A stretch of DNA of 64,000 nt, from NCBI GenBank assembly GCA_040901765.1, contig JBBDYG010000111.1, forward strand, positions 1 to 64,000, read 5' to 3'. Below, in pieces: positions 50,163-59,038 of this stretch (the stretch's first letter is position 1; every line of letters begins with the position of its first letter). The stretch is from JBBDYG01 sp040901765. Lineage in GTDB: Bacteria > Planctomycetota > Planctomycetia > Pirellulales > Lacipirellulaceae. The notes under the pieces are model-generated. The model saw nothing but the letters and a program-made list of their open reading frames with translations. It was not told the origin of the DNA and did no database searches. Both the position numbers and the translations under genes were made by a program.

Positions 50163-51602
50163 ATGAACCGCTTCTTGGGAATACTTCGCATCGAACTGGC
50201 GGCACTGTTGTTTGCGAATCTGAGCGTGGTTGCGAGTGCCGAGCCGACGAGGCCCAACATTGTGCTCATTGTTGGCGACGACATGGGCTACGCCGACATC
50301 GGCGTCCACGGCTGCACCGACATTCCGACTCCGCATCTCGACGCCCTTGCCGCCGCGGGAGTGCGTTGCTCGGATGGTTACGTTTCAGGGCCGTATTGCT
50401 CGCCCACGCGGGCCGGCCTACTTACGGGGCGTTACCAAACGCGGTTCGGTCACGAATTCAACCCGGGGCAAGGCGGTGCGCGAGGGCGTCAGCGCGGACA
50501 AGCAAACCAGCGAGATGAACAGCAAGGCGGAGTGCGTCCTGGGCTACCCCTGGCCCAGACGACAATCGCCGATCGCCTCAAGGCAGCCGGCTACGCCACG
50601 GGCCTCGTCGGAAAATGGCATCTGGGAATCGGGCCTCGGTTCCAACCGCAAAAGCGCGGCTTCGACGAATTCTTTGGCTTTCTCGGCGGTGCGCATACTT
50701 ACTTTCCTAGCGATGAAGCGCAGATCATGCGCGGCACGGACCGCGTGGAGGAGCCGGCCTATCTCACCGATGCGTTAGCTCGCGAAGCAACGGCGTTTAT
50801 CGACCGCCATCACGAGCAACCATTCTTTCTTTACTTGGCATTCAACGCCGTTCACACGCCGATGCATGCCGACGAGGCGCGGCTCGCGAAATTTGGCACG
50901 ATTGGCGATCAGAAACGCCGCACCTACGCCGCCATGATGTCGGCCATGGACGACGCGATCGGGGCGACGCTCGCCAAGCTGCGTGAAAAAGGTCTCGAAG
51001 AAAACACGCTGGTGTTCTTCATCAGCGACAACGGCGGACCGATCATGCAGGCCACATCGGTTAACGGTTCGAATAACCAACCGCTGCGGGGCTCGAAGCG
51101 TACGACGCTCGAAGGCGGCATCCGCGTGCCTTTCATAGTGAAATGGCCGGGCCATGTTCTGGCCGGTAAAGTGTACGATCAGCCGGTGATCCAGCTTGAC
51201 ATTCTTCCGACCGCGCTCGCCGCGGCCGATGTCGATGTACCCGGGGATGCGAACATTGAAGGCGTGAATCTGCTGCCGTATTTCGACGGTCAACAAGCCG
51301 CGCCACACGAAGAACTCTATTGGCGATTCGGCGAGCAGATGGCCATCCGCCAAGGTGATTGGAAACTCGTTCGCTACGACGGCCGCGTGGACGGCGCGCC
51401 TAACACAGTGACTGAGGCGAAACTTTATAACTTGAATGACGACATCGGCGAATCGCGCGATCTTGCCGACGAGAAACCCGCGAAGGCGACGGAATTGCAA
51501 ACTGCCTGGGACGCATGGAACGAGGCGAACGTCGCGCCCCTGTGGGGCAACGGTCGGCGCGCCCGGAATCGCGGGCCATCGGCGGCACCGGCTGCGAATT
51601 AG
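50163..51602 (+). CDS. Exported sulfatase (type I, Cys-type)
   Basis: A 479-residue alkaline-phosphatase-fold sulfatase that removes sulfate esters, likely from polysaccharides. A signal peptide covers about residues 1-26. The formylglycine site is Cys79 in CSPTRAGLLTGR; calcium ligands include Asp39-Asp40 (VGDDMGY) and DNGG near 287. KWHLG and LEGGIRVPFIVKWPG are present. Unusual is a low-complexity Arg/Gln/Gly insert (about 100-128, PGQGGARGRQRGQANQRDEQ) after the active-site region and a similar Arg/Asn/Ala-rich tail. Needs a formylglycine-generating enzyme not seen here. Confidence 0.93.
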   Translation: MNRFLGILRIELAALLFANLSVVASAEPTRPNIVLIVGDDMGYADIGVHGCTDIPTPHLDALAAAGVRCSDGYVSGPYCSPTRAGLLTGRYQTRFGHEFNPGQGGARGRQRGQANQRDEQQGGVRPGLPLAQTTIADRLKAAGYATGLVGKWHLGIGPRFQPQKRGFDEFFGFLGGAHTYFPSDEAQIMRGTDRVEEPAYLTDALAREATAFIDRHHEQPFFLYLAFNAVHTPMHADEARLAKFGTIGDQKRRTYAAMMSAMDDAIGATLAKLREKGLEENTLVFFISDNGGPIMQATSVNGSNNQPLRGSKRTTLEGGIRVPFIVKWPGHVLAGKVYDQPVIQLDILPTALAAADVDVPGDANIEGVNLLPYFDGQQAAPHEELYWRFGEQMAIRQGDWKLVRYDGRVDGAPNTVTEAKLYNLNDDIGESRDLADEKPAKATELQTAWDAWNEANVAPLWGNGRRARNRGPSAAPAAN

Positions 51603-51608
51603 CTGCAA

Positions 51609-51932
51609 TCAGGCGTCCGCGATATCGTCTGGCATCACGACTTCGATTTGTGCAATGAGCACGGGCAAATGAACCGATACCACTGCCCACAGTCGATCGT
51701 GCTCGATCCGGCCGTAGTCATGTGCAATAACATTGCGTTGCCCGCGAATTTTTTCCCAAGGAATTCCGGAATGCACGTTTTGGAAGGCCGGTGAGATGTG
51801 GCGTGCAGCCTCGCCGATTATTTCCAGCTTGCGTTCGACAGCGGCCTGCAAAATTTCGTCGCTCAAATAGCGCGGTAAATCGTACCCGGCCGTGAAACGA
51901 ACCACGGCGCGGGCCGCAGAGAGCATGTCCAC
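51609..51932 (-). CDS. HepT-like ribonuclease toxin, N-terminus frameshifted
   Basis: DUF86/HepT toxin of a MntA-HepT pair. The helical body (107 residues from a GTG) includes the active-site motif RNVIAHDY (Arg-x4-His-x-Tyr) near residue 67-74. The normal N-terminus is encoded one frame away: an ATG at 51964, overlapping the MntA stop region, reads MEPTEQDATFLW and then shifts. Adding one G where the sequence has TGGAC would join it in frame to DMLSAARAVV. So either a single-base deletion, an assembly error, or use of the internal GTG. Partner MntA is directly upstream. Confidence 0.72.
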   Translation of the reverse strand: MDMLSAARAVVRFTAGYDLPRYLSDEILQAAVERKLEIIGEAARHISPAFQNVHSGIPWEKIRGQRNVIAHDYGRIEHDRLWAVVSVHLPVLIAQIEVVMPDDIADA

Positions 51933-51950
51933 AAGAAAGTGGCATCCTGC

Positions 51951-52259
51951 TCAGTCGGTTCCATAAATCACTCGCTGCGAACGCAGAATTGCTCGTCGGC
52001 GAAATGGATTCTCCAAGCTCCGCTCTTCGACGAGATCGATCTCACGTCCGAAAAGCAAGCCTAACTCCACGCGAAGGTCGAGCAGATCCCAGGCGTTCCA
52101 ATCGGCGGTTGGCTCAAACGCAACGAGAACATCAATATCGCTGTTGGAGCGGAAATCGGATCTAAGCACAGAACCGAATAGCGCTAATTTGCGAATCTGC
52201 CAACGCTGGCAGACCTCTGCAATGGTTTGATCCAGGATGTTACTTGGTAGATTGATCAT
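51951..52259 (-). CDS. MntA-type minimal nucleotidyltransferase (HepT antitoxin)
   Basis: A 102-residue nucleotidyltransferase. The catalytic motif GSVLRSDFRSNSDIDVLV is the GSx10DxD pattern of the MNT family. In MntA-HepT systems it adds AMP groups to HepT and silences the RNase. Its ATG overlaps the stop of the sulfite/nitrite reductase gene by four bases, so it would be translated from that operon's mRNA, an odd location for a toxin-antitoxin pair. The start was chosen at MINLPSNIL because it fits family length. Confidence 0.85.
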   Translation of the reverse strand: MINLPSNILDQTIAEVCQRWQIRKLALFGSVLRSDFRSNSDIDVLVAFEPTADWNAWDLLDLRVELGLLFGREIDLVEERSLENPFRRRAILRSQRVIYGTD

Positions 52260-54076
52260 CCCAATTCGCTTTTCTGTTCGCACTTCACCGCCAGCTCTTC
52301 CATCCCAATCCGGTGGCAAAAATCCCCGAAAGCTTCGCCCGGCTGGCGCGCGTCGCGAAAATGCCCGAAGACCCTCGCGAGGGTGGGAATTACCTCGTCG
52401 TGTGGCACCAGGTCTTTGTAGAGCGTGTTGAGCCGATCGCCTTGCCGACGGCCGCCGAGAAAGATTGTGTATTTGCCCACGGTCTTGCCCACGAGGCCGA
52501 TGTCCGAATTGTAGGGCCGGGCGCAGCCGTTGGGGCAACCAGTCATGCGGAAGGTGAAGACTTCGTTCTCAAGGCCGAGCGCTTTTAGCTCCGCTTCGAG
52601 CTGATCGAGCAGCCCCGGCAAAACGCGTTCGCTCTCGGTGATTGCTAGTCCGCAGGTGGGCAGTGCCGGGCAGGCCATCGCCCAGCGGCGGACCGCCGTG
52701 TAATCCTCCGTCAGGGGCACGTTGTATTTGCGGAGGATGGATTCGATTAGCGCAAGGTCTGTTTCTTTAAGGTCGCAGAAGATGATGCTCTGGTGCGGCG
52801 TCAGCCTCAATGGCGGGCGAAGCGTCGTGCAAATTTCGCGCAGCGCGGTTTTCAGTTGCATTGTCGGCGTGTCGTGGATTCGGCCATTTTCGATGTTCAG
52901 GCCGTAAAACCAAAGGTCGTCGCCCTGCTCATGCCAGCCCATGCCGTCATTGATCTCGCGGACCTCCATAGGCGCGGGATCGGGCAATTCACCCCCGTAG
53001 TATTCCTCCACTTTGGCTTTAAATCTCGGCAGACCCCAGTTGTGGATCAGGTATTTCATGCGCGCGACCTTTCGGTCGGAGCGGTTGCCGAAGTCTCGTT
53101 GTACTTTCACAATCGCGGTGCAAACGTCGATCACCTGATCGGCCGTTGCGTAGCACATGGGCAGCGCGATTGCCGGAAAGGTCTTTGCGGCGCTGGGTGT
53201 GACGCCAAAGCTGCCGCCCACGAGCACGTTGTATCCCACGACGTTCCAGTTCTCGCATACCGCAAGCAAGCCGATGTCGTTGGCATACACGTCGACGCTG
53301 TTGTCGCCGGGCAAACCGACCGCAAACTTGAATTTTCGTGGCAAATAGGTCTTGCCGTAAATCGGCTCGACCGGGTCGTAGGCGTCGGGCGCTATCTGGC
53401 CGTTCGTCTGGCCGTTGCGCGCACCGCCGACAAACTGGCTTTCGCCCGTTTCGCCATCGGTGAGCCAGATCTCATGATAGGCCGGCGTGTGCGGCTTGAA
53501 CTCCTCGGCCAACTGCTCAGCCAACTGAAAGATTTGATCGTAAACGGGGTCGCCCTTATAAGGGTATGGGGACGACATGACATTGCGCTTCACGTCGCCG
53601 CAGGCCGCAATCGTCGTAAGCTGCACTTCATTGATGCGGGCGATTACCTGTTTGAGGTTCTGCTTCAGCACTCCATGCAACTGTAAGCCCTGGCGGGTGG
53701 TGATACGAAGCGTCGTGTTGCCCACTTCATCGCACAGATCAAGCTCCGCCAAAAGTTGCTCACTGGCAATTCGGCCCCCAGGAATCGCCGTACGGACCAT
53801 GAAGCTGTAGAACTTCCCCTCGGGCACGGCAGCGGCCCGGGCCTCGTCGCGGCGGTCACGATCGTCTTGCTGATACGTCCCGTGGAACTTCAGAAGATTC
53901 GTGTTGTCTTTGCTGACGCTGGCTGTGCCATCGGCGAGATCATCCACAAGATTGCCGCGGAGGTAATTGCTATTGGCCTTAATGGTCTCCACCGCGCTCG
54001 GCTTGGCGGTCTTTTCAACCCCCTCCTCAGCCGGAGGTCGGCGCTTGGCAGTCTCAATTGGCATTTCCAGGCTCAT
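52256..54076 (-). CDS. Ferredoxin-dependent nitrite/sulfite reductase
   Basis: A 606-residue sirohaem enzyme that reduces sulfite to sulfide or nitrite to ammonium with six electrons. The [4Fe-4S]-sirohaem ligands are Cys469, Cys475 (CPALPTC) and Cys514, Cys518 (CPNGC). Both ferredoxin-like half-domains are visible (e.g. RITTRQGLQLHGV and RLTPHQSIIFCD). The residue at the Arg/Asn site that separates nitrite from sulfite reductases cannot be judged by eye, so both names remain possible. No partner nir/cys genes nearby; it is followed by mntA with overlap. Confidence 0.92.
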   Translation of the reverse strand: MSLEMPIETAKRRPPAEEGVEKTAKPSAVETIKANSNYLRGNLVDDLADGTASVSKDNTNLLKFHGTYQQDDRDRRDEARAAAVPEGKFYSFMVRTAIPGGRIASEQLLAELDLCDEVGNTTLRITTRQGLQLHGVLKQNLKQVIARINEVQLTTIAACGDVKRNVMSSPYPYKGDPVYDQIFQLAEQLAEEFKPHTPAYHEIWLTDGETGESQFVGGARNGQTNGQIAPDAYDPVEPIYGKTYLPRKFKFAVGLPGDNSVDVYANDIGLLAVCENWNVVGYNVLVGGSFGVTPSAAKTFPAIALPMCYATADQVIDVCTAIVKVQRDFGNRSDRKVARMKYLIHNWGLPRFKAKVEEYYGGELPDPAPMEVREINDGMGWHEQGDDLWFYGLNIENGRIHDTPTMQLKTALREICTTLRPPLRLTPHQSIIFCDLKETDLALIESILRKYNVPLTEDYTAVRRWAMACPALPTCGLAITESERVLPGLLDQLEAELKALGLENEVFTFRMTGCPNGCARPYNSDIGLVGKTVGKYTIFLGGRRQGDRLNTLYKDLVPHDEVIPTLARVFGHFRDARQPGEAFGDFCHRIGMEELAVKCEQKSELG

Positions 54077-54249
54077 TACGGTTTATCCAAATTATCGCAT
54101 TGAAACTGAATTCTAGCTTGCGGAGCGATTTGCGGCCATATCGGGTCGGTTTTTAGCCGCGCTCCTTGCGACGCGCGGAATCGCGTTGCAAGCGAGCGCG
54201 GCGAACGGGAAAATGCCCTACGTTGCGGCCTCAACGCCATGTGCGTAGC

Positions 54250-54759
54250 ATGACCGCGATGGACGACCTCCCTCGACCTAGCGATTTGGCAATTTCCCGC
54301 GGGTCGTTGCGCAGCCCAGCGGTTTGGCTTGCAACCGGGTTGGGAATTGGGCTTATTGGCCCGGCACCAGGCACGCTGGGTGCCCTGTGGGGGCTGCTCT
54401 TGGCTTGGGGAATTTCGCATTTGCCGCCCCTTACCGCGGCGATCGTTGTCATTGGATTTCTCGCCGCCGGCGTTCTCTTGTGTACGCGGGCCGCTCGCAG
54501 TTTGGGCGGCAAGGATCCGCAGGCTATCGTGTGGGACGAACTGGCCACGGTACCGATTGTCTTTTCGTTCGTGCCGTTGACGAGTTGGAAGGTTGCGTTC
54601 GGCGGCTACGCTCTACACCGATTGTTCGACATCACCAAACCCTGGCCCTGCCAACAACTGGAGCGACTGCCCGAGGGCCTTGGCATCATGGCCGACGACG
54701 TGGCGGCCGCCGTCTATGCCGCGGGTGCGCTGTGGGCCGTGATGTGGCTAGTGCGATAG
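54250..54759 (+). CDS. pgpA: Phosphatidylglycerophosphatase A
   Basis: Membrane lipid enzyme that dephosphorylates phosphatidylglycerophosphate. The 169-residue product has family motifs TGLGIGLIGPAPGTLGALWG, DPQAIVWDE, LHRLFDITKPWP and GLGIMADDVAAAV, with four hydrophobic helices. Start options are 54250 (MTAMDDL) and 54259; the former is used. Divergent from the sirohaem reductase; folD lies 62 bases downstream on the same strand. Confidence 0.93.
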   Translation: MTAMDDLPRPSDLAISRGSLRSPAVWLATGLGIGLIGPAPGTLGALWGLLLAWGISHLPPLTAAIVVIGFLAAGVLLCTRAARSLGGKDPQAIVWDELATVPIVFSFVPLTSWKVAFGGYALHRLFDITKPWPCQQLERLPEGLGIMADDVAAAVYAAGALWAVMWLVR

Positions 54760-54821
54760 CGCGGCGCTAACCGCCCTCGGCCCTCTGCCATCCGCCCTCT
54801 GCCCTCGATACAATGCCTCGC

Positions 54822-55685
54822 ATGAGCGCACAAATTATCGACGGCACGGGCATCGCGCAGCAGATGAGAGCCGAAATTGCCGAAGATGTAGTGGACTTCA
54901 TTCAAAATAACAGTGTCGTTCCGTGCCTTGCGGCGGTCTTGGTCGGCGATGATCCGGCCAGCAACGTGTACGTTCGCAATAAGCGCCGCGCGTGCGAGGA
55001 AGTTGGCATGGAGAGCCAGTTGCATCGTCTTGGCTCCGCGACGACGCAAGACGAATTGCTGAACCTGATTGGCCAGCTTAACCGTGATTCCCAGGTTCAC
55101 GGCATCCTCGTGCAACTTCCGCTTCCATCGCAAATCGACGTGCAGCGGATATTGCAGGCAGTCAGCCCGGCTAAAGATGTAGACGCCTTTCATCCAGAAA
55201 ACGTCGGACTCCTGGTGCAAGGCCAGCCGCGATTTCTTCCCTGCACTCCCCACGGTATTCAACACTTGCTCGTGCGCAGCGGGATTCCAATCGCCGGGCA
55301 GCACGTGGTAATCCTCGGGCGGAGCAACATCGTTGGCAAGCCGCTGGCGTTGATGCTCAGTCAGCGTGGACCGCATGCCGATGCCACGGTAACGCTGTGC
55401 CACAGTCGTACTCGCGATCTGCCGGCGCTAACACGTCTGGCCGACATTCTGGTGGTAGCAATCGGCAGTCCAAAATTTGTGACGGCCGAGATGGTTCGTC
55501 CTGGAGCGACGGTAATCGACGTCGGCACCAATCGCACGGAGGCGGGCATGGTGGGCGATGTCGACTTTGAAGCGGTAAGTCAGATCGCAGGGCATATCAC
55601 GCCGGTGCCGCGCGGCGTAGGCCCGATGACGATTACAATGCTGTTGCGAAACACGCTTCAAGCGGCACGGGCGATAGAAACGTAA
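54822..55685 (+). CDS. folD: Bifunctional methylenetetrahydrofolate dehydrogenase/cyclohydrolase
   Basis: Interconverts 5,10-methylene- and 10-formyl-tetrahydrofolate. The 287-residue product has the catalytic NVYVRNKRRACEEVG (Tyr and Lys), HGILVQLPLPSQI, PCTPHGI, the cofactor loop GRSNIVGKPLALML and PVPRGVGPMTITMLL. An ATG three codons earlier is in frame; MSAQIIDG is preferred. The short gap before it holds a fragment of CCGCCCTCTGCCCTC-type repeat. Housekeeping gene. Confidence 0.97.
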   Translation: MSAQIIDGTGIAQQMRAEIAEDVVDFIQNNSVVPCLAAVLVGDDPASNVYVRNKRRACEEVGMESQLHRLGSATTQDELLNLIGQLNRDSQVHGILVQLPLPSQIDVQRILQAVSPAKDVDAFHPENVGLLVQGQPRFLPCTPHGIQHLLVRSGIPIAGQHVVILGRSNIVGKPLALMLSQRGPHADATVTLCHSRTRDLPALTRLADILVVAIGSPKFVTAEMVRPGATVIDVGTNRTEAGMVGDVDFEAVSQIAGHITPVPRGVGPMTITMLLRNTLQAARAIET

Positions 55686-56121
55686 AACGTAATAGCTGTG
55701 CTTGTTGCGCGTAACGCGCTCCGTTATGACTCGAAGACTCGCCTCCGCGTCATGGCTAAGCCGCGGAGCTTCTTAAACGCTCCCCAATTCGGTGAACACT
55801 CACCCTTTTTGGGGAATCGCGCACAATCCGCGGAAAAACAAGCCGTTTCCCCCCGTCCGCAAACTAAAGCCTCCCTCTTCTGAGGAGACATTCGGCCGGC
55901 TTCGGAGGATCGTTCATAGGCTCGCTTGCGGCGTAACCATCTACCCGCAGCCATCTTCCGGTGCGACTTCTGCTCGCGCATCCCGAATGGCACGCCGATG
56001 GCTTAGGTAAGTACTCCGTTCGGGCTGCGGACTTGCGATGGGCGAGCCAATTCCCGAATAGGCGTCGGCTGTGTTGGCCGCCGTCTTAGTTGTTTCCCAC
56101 TCATCGCCGAGGAGTACGGAA
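55686..56121. other. Spacer before the first small basic protein gene
   Basis: About 430 bases without a convincing gene or known repeat. An AGGAG ribosome-binding site lies at its end. Confidence 0.35.
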
Positions 56122-56301
56122 ATGAGCAATGAGCAACTGTACGATTCTTCTCGCGCGCAGTATGGCGAGGGAACATTCCTCTCCAGCGAACGGGAGAAAT
56201 TTCCCAAGCGACAGCGGCCGACGTTGGGCCGCAAGCGCGGGAAAGTGCCGCAGTCGATCAACGGCATCCATCGCCGTCGCCGCCGCAAGCTGGCTTGGTG
56301 A
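56122..56301 (+). CDS. Small basic protein with C-terminal GIHRRRRRKLAW motif
   Basis: A 59-residue protein preceded by an AGGAG ribosome-binding site. The N-terminal third is polar/acidic; the rest is strongly basic (KFPKRQRPTLGRKRGKVPQS) and ends INGIHRRRRRKLAW. This end matches that of the 65-residue protein 800 bases downstream (GGLHQRRNKRINW). Such charge suggests binding to nucleic acid or ribosome. No known domain. That two proteins share the end supports that both are genuine genes. Confidence 0.65.
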   Translation: MSNEQLYDSSRAQYGEGTFLSSEREKFPKRQRPTLGRKRGKVPQSINGIHRRRRRKLAW

Positions 56302-56582
56302 GCTTGATCGAAGCGCCCCGACATTCGTTGCTTGACAGTTCGCAAGAGAAAATGCCAGCGATTTTCGCCGCTTGGGGGTGGCGAGGGTCCGGCGTGGATG
56401 AGGGTCTGTTGCGTACTTGAAGCGCCGAATGGCGAGTGCTAAGCGTGCGTCGTGAAGTTATGGTCGATTTTTCGAGGGGCAGGGAGTGTGGAGTTCGCGG
56501 TGCGCGCTGCGTCGATTAAAAGACGCCGTGTCGATTTCCGCGGGCTAGGTCCGCCCATTTTCATTTCAACAGGTTATTCGCC

Positions 56583-57083
56583 ATGAGTTCCATGTCGGCG
56601 AGTCTCGCCCGCACCGCGATGGCGGTCCAGGATCACGCGACCCTGGTCCGTAGTACGCGTGCGGATCTGATGCTGTGCATGGTCGTATCAAGCGACCATT
56701 ATCGCACGCGATTGTTTGACCGAGCCGCGGAAGAACAAGGCTGGGACACCATCCTGATCGTCGATCCCGAGGAGGCGGTTCAGATCGCCACCCGGGAACG
56801 ACTGCGACTCGCAATCGTCGATCTCCAGTCGGCCACCCCGTCGACGGGCGCGGCCTATCGCCGGTTCGTCGAGTGGCTGTCCAAAAAGCGACAGTCGCTG
56901 GTGATCGTGTGCGGCAACGAAGATGACCCGACTGGAGAGATTTGGTCGCGGCAGTTGGGTGTTTGGATGTATCTGCCGGGAGTCGACGACCAGACCGATA
57001 TCGCTTTGGTCTGCGGCGAGGCCCGTAATGTGTCCGAAAAGTTATTAGGACCGGTTGCTCGTACGTCAGGCATTTCCGCCTGA
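56583..57083 (+). CDS. Receiver-like domain protein, unknown
   Basis: A 166-residue protein. Residues about 30-150 show alternating strands and helices as in a response-regulator receiver: LMLCMVVSSDHYRTRLF, DTILIVDPEEAVQIA, LRLAIVDLQSATPSTGA (the Asp at the phosphorylation position lies in VDLQ) and QSLVIVCGNEDD. The usual acidic pair and conserved Lys are not clear, so it may be a degenerate, non-phosphorylated receiver. The last residues and stop derive from a GTCAGGC palindrome. It lies between two small basic proteins that share a C-terminal motif. Confidence 0.6.
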   Translation: MSSMSASLARTAMAVQDHATLVRSTRADLMLCMVVSSDHYRTRLFDRAAEEQGWDTILIVDPEEAVQIATRERLRLAIVDLQSATPSTGAAYRRFVEWLSKKRQSLVIVCGNEDDPTGEIWSRQLGVWMYLPGVDDQTDIALVCGEARNVSEKLLGPVARTSGISA

Positions 57084-57085
57084 CG
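57064..57085. repeat. Hairpin of the GTCAGGC family over a stop codon
   Basis: CGTCAGGC-ATTTCC-GCCTGACG, an 8-base perfect stem that covers the stop codon of the receiver-like gene. The same core is at 313-381. Confidence 0.65.
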
Positions 57086-57108
57086 AAGGATAGAAAGGGG
57101 TTAGTATC

Positions 57109-57306
57109 ATGAGAAATTCCAGTGACGAAGTGGTGGAAGACGCGGGTTCGGAAGAATCTGGCGATGGATTCTACGGAGTGAGGGCTCGGCCGCAGCGGTC
57201 GCGCGTCGCGAAGAAGACTGAAAAGCTTCCGCGGTCGAAGCGGATCAAGCGGTCCGCTCCCATCGGTGGGCTGCATCAGCGGCGCAATAAGCGGATCAAT
57301 TGGTAG
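57109..57306 (+). CDS. Small basic protein with C-terminal GGLHQRRNKRINW motif
   Basis: A 65-residue protein. The first ~20 residues are acidic (SSDEVVEDAGSEESGDG), the rest basic (RARPQRSRVAKKTEKLPRSK), ending in GGLHQRRNKRINW. The end resembles that of the 59-residue protein upstream. An AAAGGGG-type site lies ahead of the ATG. It starts 25 bases after the receiver-like gene and is probably co-transcribed with it. Function unknown; convergent with the C25-like peptidase gene. Confidence 0.65.
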   Translation: MRNSSDEVVEDAGSEESGDGFYGVRARPQRSRVAKKTEKLPRSKRIKRSAPIGGLHQRRNKRINW

Positions 57307-57311
57307 GCAAA

Positions 57312-58886
57312 TCAATTGGTAGCCGCCGCCGGCTCGCCGATAACTTCGACGTTTGCGGAAGCGGAGGCCCACTGCGACTCTTCGGTGAGCAGCGCTCGCA
57401 GCACGTAGCGCCCCGTCGAAAGATCCGGAACCAGAAGGTCGGCCTCAAACGCTCCGGCCGAAACATCGATCGCGATCTCGCCGAGAACGGTGTTGTTGGC
57501 CGAGTGATACTGGTCATCCTGCTCTCTTTCCGCGGCGGGATCGAGGGCGCGTTGCCTCCGCATCGTTCCGCTGGCCAGGCGTCGTTCGTTGGGTAGCGTC
57601 CATTCAATGCGGAGCTTCCCCGCATGGGGTGCCGTTCCTGTCACGTGAATTGCCTCACTCGCCTTGGCACCGGCCGGCACGCTGAGCTGCAACGCCGCGG
57701 GATGATTGATCCGCAGCAGCGGGTCGCCCAACAGATTGTACATTTGGGCGTGCTCCCACCGTTCCTCATCTCGATCGGCTTGGTTCGGAGTAAACATCGC
57801 TGCCAGGTTTTCGATCATCTGGCGATGAAGGTCGCTCGACTTGCGAGTTATCAAGCGCGACTTGGCCTGCCGCACCACTTCGCCCAGCGTCGTGGCTCGA
57901 TCGGCAAAAACCGCGCGCATCAACTCGGCCCCCAACACGGTATTGCCGTACGGCATCGATACCCGCGATGCAGCCAAAACTGCCACGGGGCCGCCCGGCT
58001 CAAGCAGAAAACGTTCGGCCACCGAAGGCTGCTTACCGTCGAATGCGCCCGTATAACAGGCCAGCAGGACCGCGATCGGCCGACCCGTTTCGCACTCGAG
58101 CCGACCGAGATCAGAGTTCGCTAAAATCGGGTAACGCGCGTTTTCAACGTGAACCTCGTCGAGCTGTTCAGGCTGTCCGTGCCCGGCGTAAATCCACAAA
58201 TGACACCCTTCGTTAAGTCGAGCCAGCGTATGCTTGGAGAATTGACGAGGGGAGGGACAGAACGGGCTTCGCCAACTGCCGTAGGTAAAGTTGACCTCTC
58301 GATCGGCTGGCACCATATCTGAAATAAGGCGTCCCGCGGTTGTCTCGATCAATCGGTCGACGACCACGGAAAACCGACCGGTTCCCGCGACCAAATTCAC
58401 CCTTCGGCGCCAGGCGGCACCACGGCAATCGGATTCGTAAGCGATAATCTTGTCGATTACTTGTGCCAACTCCTGGCGAGTTTGCACGGGTAGCCTTCCC
58501 ACACAAAGCTCCGGTTGCCGATCGCCGTCCAAATCCGCCAGGCCGTAATCGGTGGCTAAGTCCGGTTCCGAACCGTAGCGGACGTTGATCTTCGCTCGGG
58601 AGAGTTCGACGGGAACCACGTGAGCAGCGGCTTCACCGGTCGCGGTTCCATCGCCCACGAGGAGCACGTTTTTCAAGGTTCCACGCCGGTTGGCAGCCCG
58701 GACGTCGGCTCGCTGCGCATCGAAATCCGCCGCTGGCTCAATCACTTCAATCACGTGTCCCTGACTCTGCCGGTAGGTAAGCCAGGGCGCTAGCTCCCCT
58801 TGCAAATCGCGACTGCAAACGACAAGCGTGTCAGGCGGAGCAGCTACGGCCAGGAGCAAGCTCGCCAAAAGTCCAACAAAAATCAT
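57312..58886 (-). CDS. C25 (gingipain-type) cysteine peptidase-like exported protein
   Basis: A 524-residue caspase-fold protein with a short signal peptide (about residues 1-16). The clan CD catalytic pair is visible as His in LWIYAGHGQPEQ (about 236) and Cys in AVLLACYTGAFDG (about 272), with the order strand-His-strand-Cys as in gingipains. An N-terminal Asp/Glu-rich part (ELCVGRLPVQTRQELAQVID) is family-typical. The C-terminal ~120 residues form a beta-sandwich-like region. Related planctomycete proteins lack tested activity. Convergent with the small basic protein gene, five bases apart. Confidence 0.8.
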   Translation of the reverse strand: MIFVGLLASLLLAVAAPPDTLVVCSRDLQGELAPWLTYRQSQGHVIEVIEPAADFDAQRADVRAANRRGTLKNVLLVGDGTATGEAAAHVVPVELSRAKINVRYGSEPDLATDYGLADLDGDRQPELCVGRLPVQTRQELAQVIDKIIAYESDCRGAAWRRRVNLVAGTGRFSVVVDRLIETTAGRLISDMVPADREVNFTYGSWRSPFCPSPRQFSKHTLARLNEGCHLWIYAGHGQPEQLDEVHVENARYPILANSDLGRLECETGRPIAVLLACYTGAFDGKQPSVAERFLLEPGGPVAVLAASRVSMPYGNTVLGAELMRAVFADRATTLGEVVRQAKSRLITRKSSDLHRQMIENLAAMFTPNQADRDEERWEHAQMYNLLGDPLLRINHPAALQLSVPAGAKASEAIHVTGTAPHAGKLRIEWTLPNERRLASGTMRRQRALDPAAEREQDDQYHSANNTVLGEIAIDVSAGAFEADLLVPDLSTGRYVLRALLTEESQWASASANVEVIGEPAAATN

Positions 58887-58997
58887 TCGGCTGCCGATCG
58901 TTATCGCGAGGATTTCGGCTCTCGGAGAAAAGCACTGAAACTAGATCGTACTCCTTGGGTACCCTCGCGGGCAACAGGAATCAACCGACAGAACCGC

Positions 58998-59025
58998 TTG
59001 AATCGGCCTGCCTTTCGGCTAGACT
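58998..59025 (+). promoter_or_regulatory. Candidate promoter of tRNA-Gly
   Basis: TTGAAT and TAGACT (four of six matches each) with a 16-base spacer end 14 bases before the tRNA. Confidence 0.4.
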
Positions 59026-59038
59026 GAGGCGTGAACAC

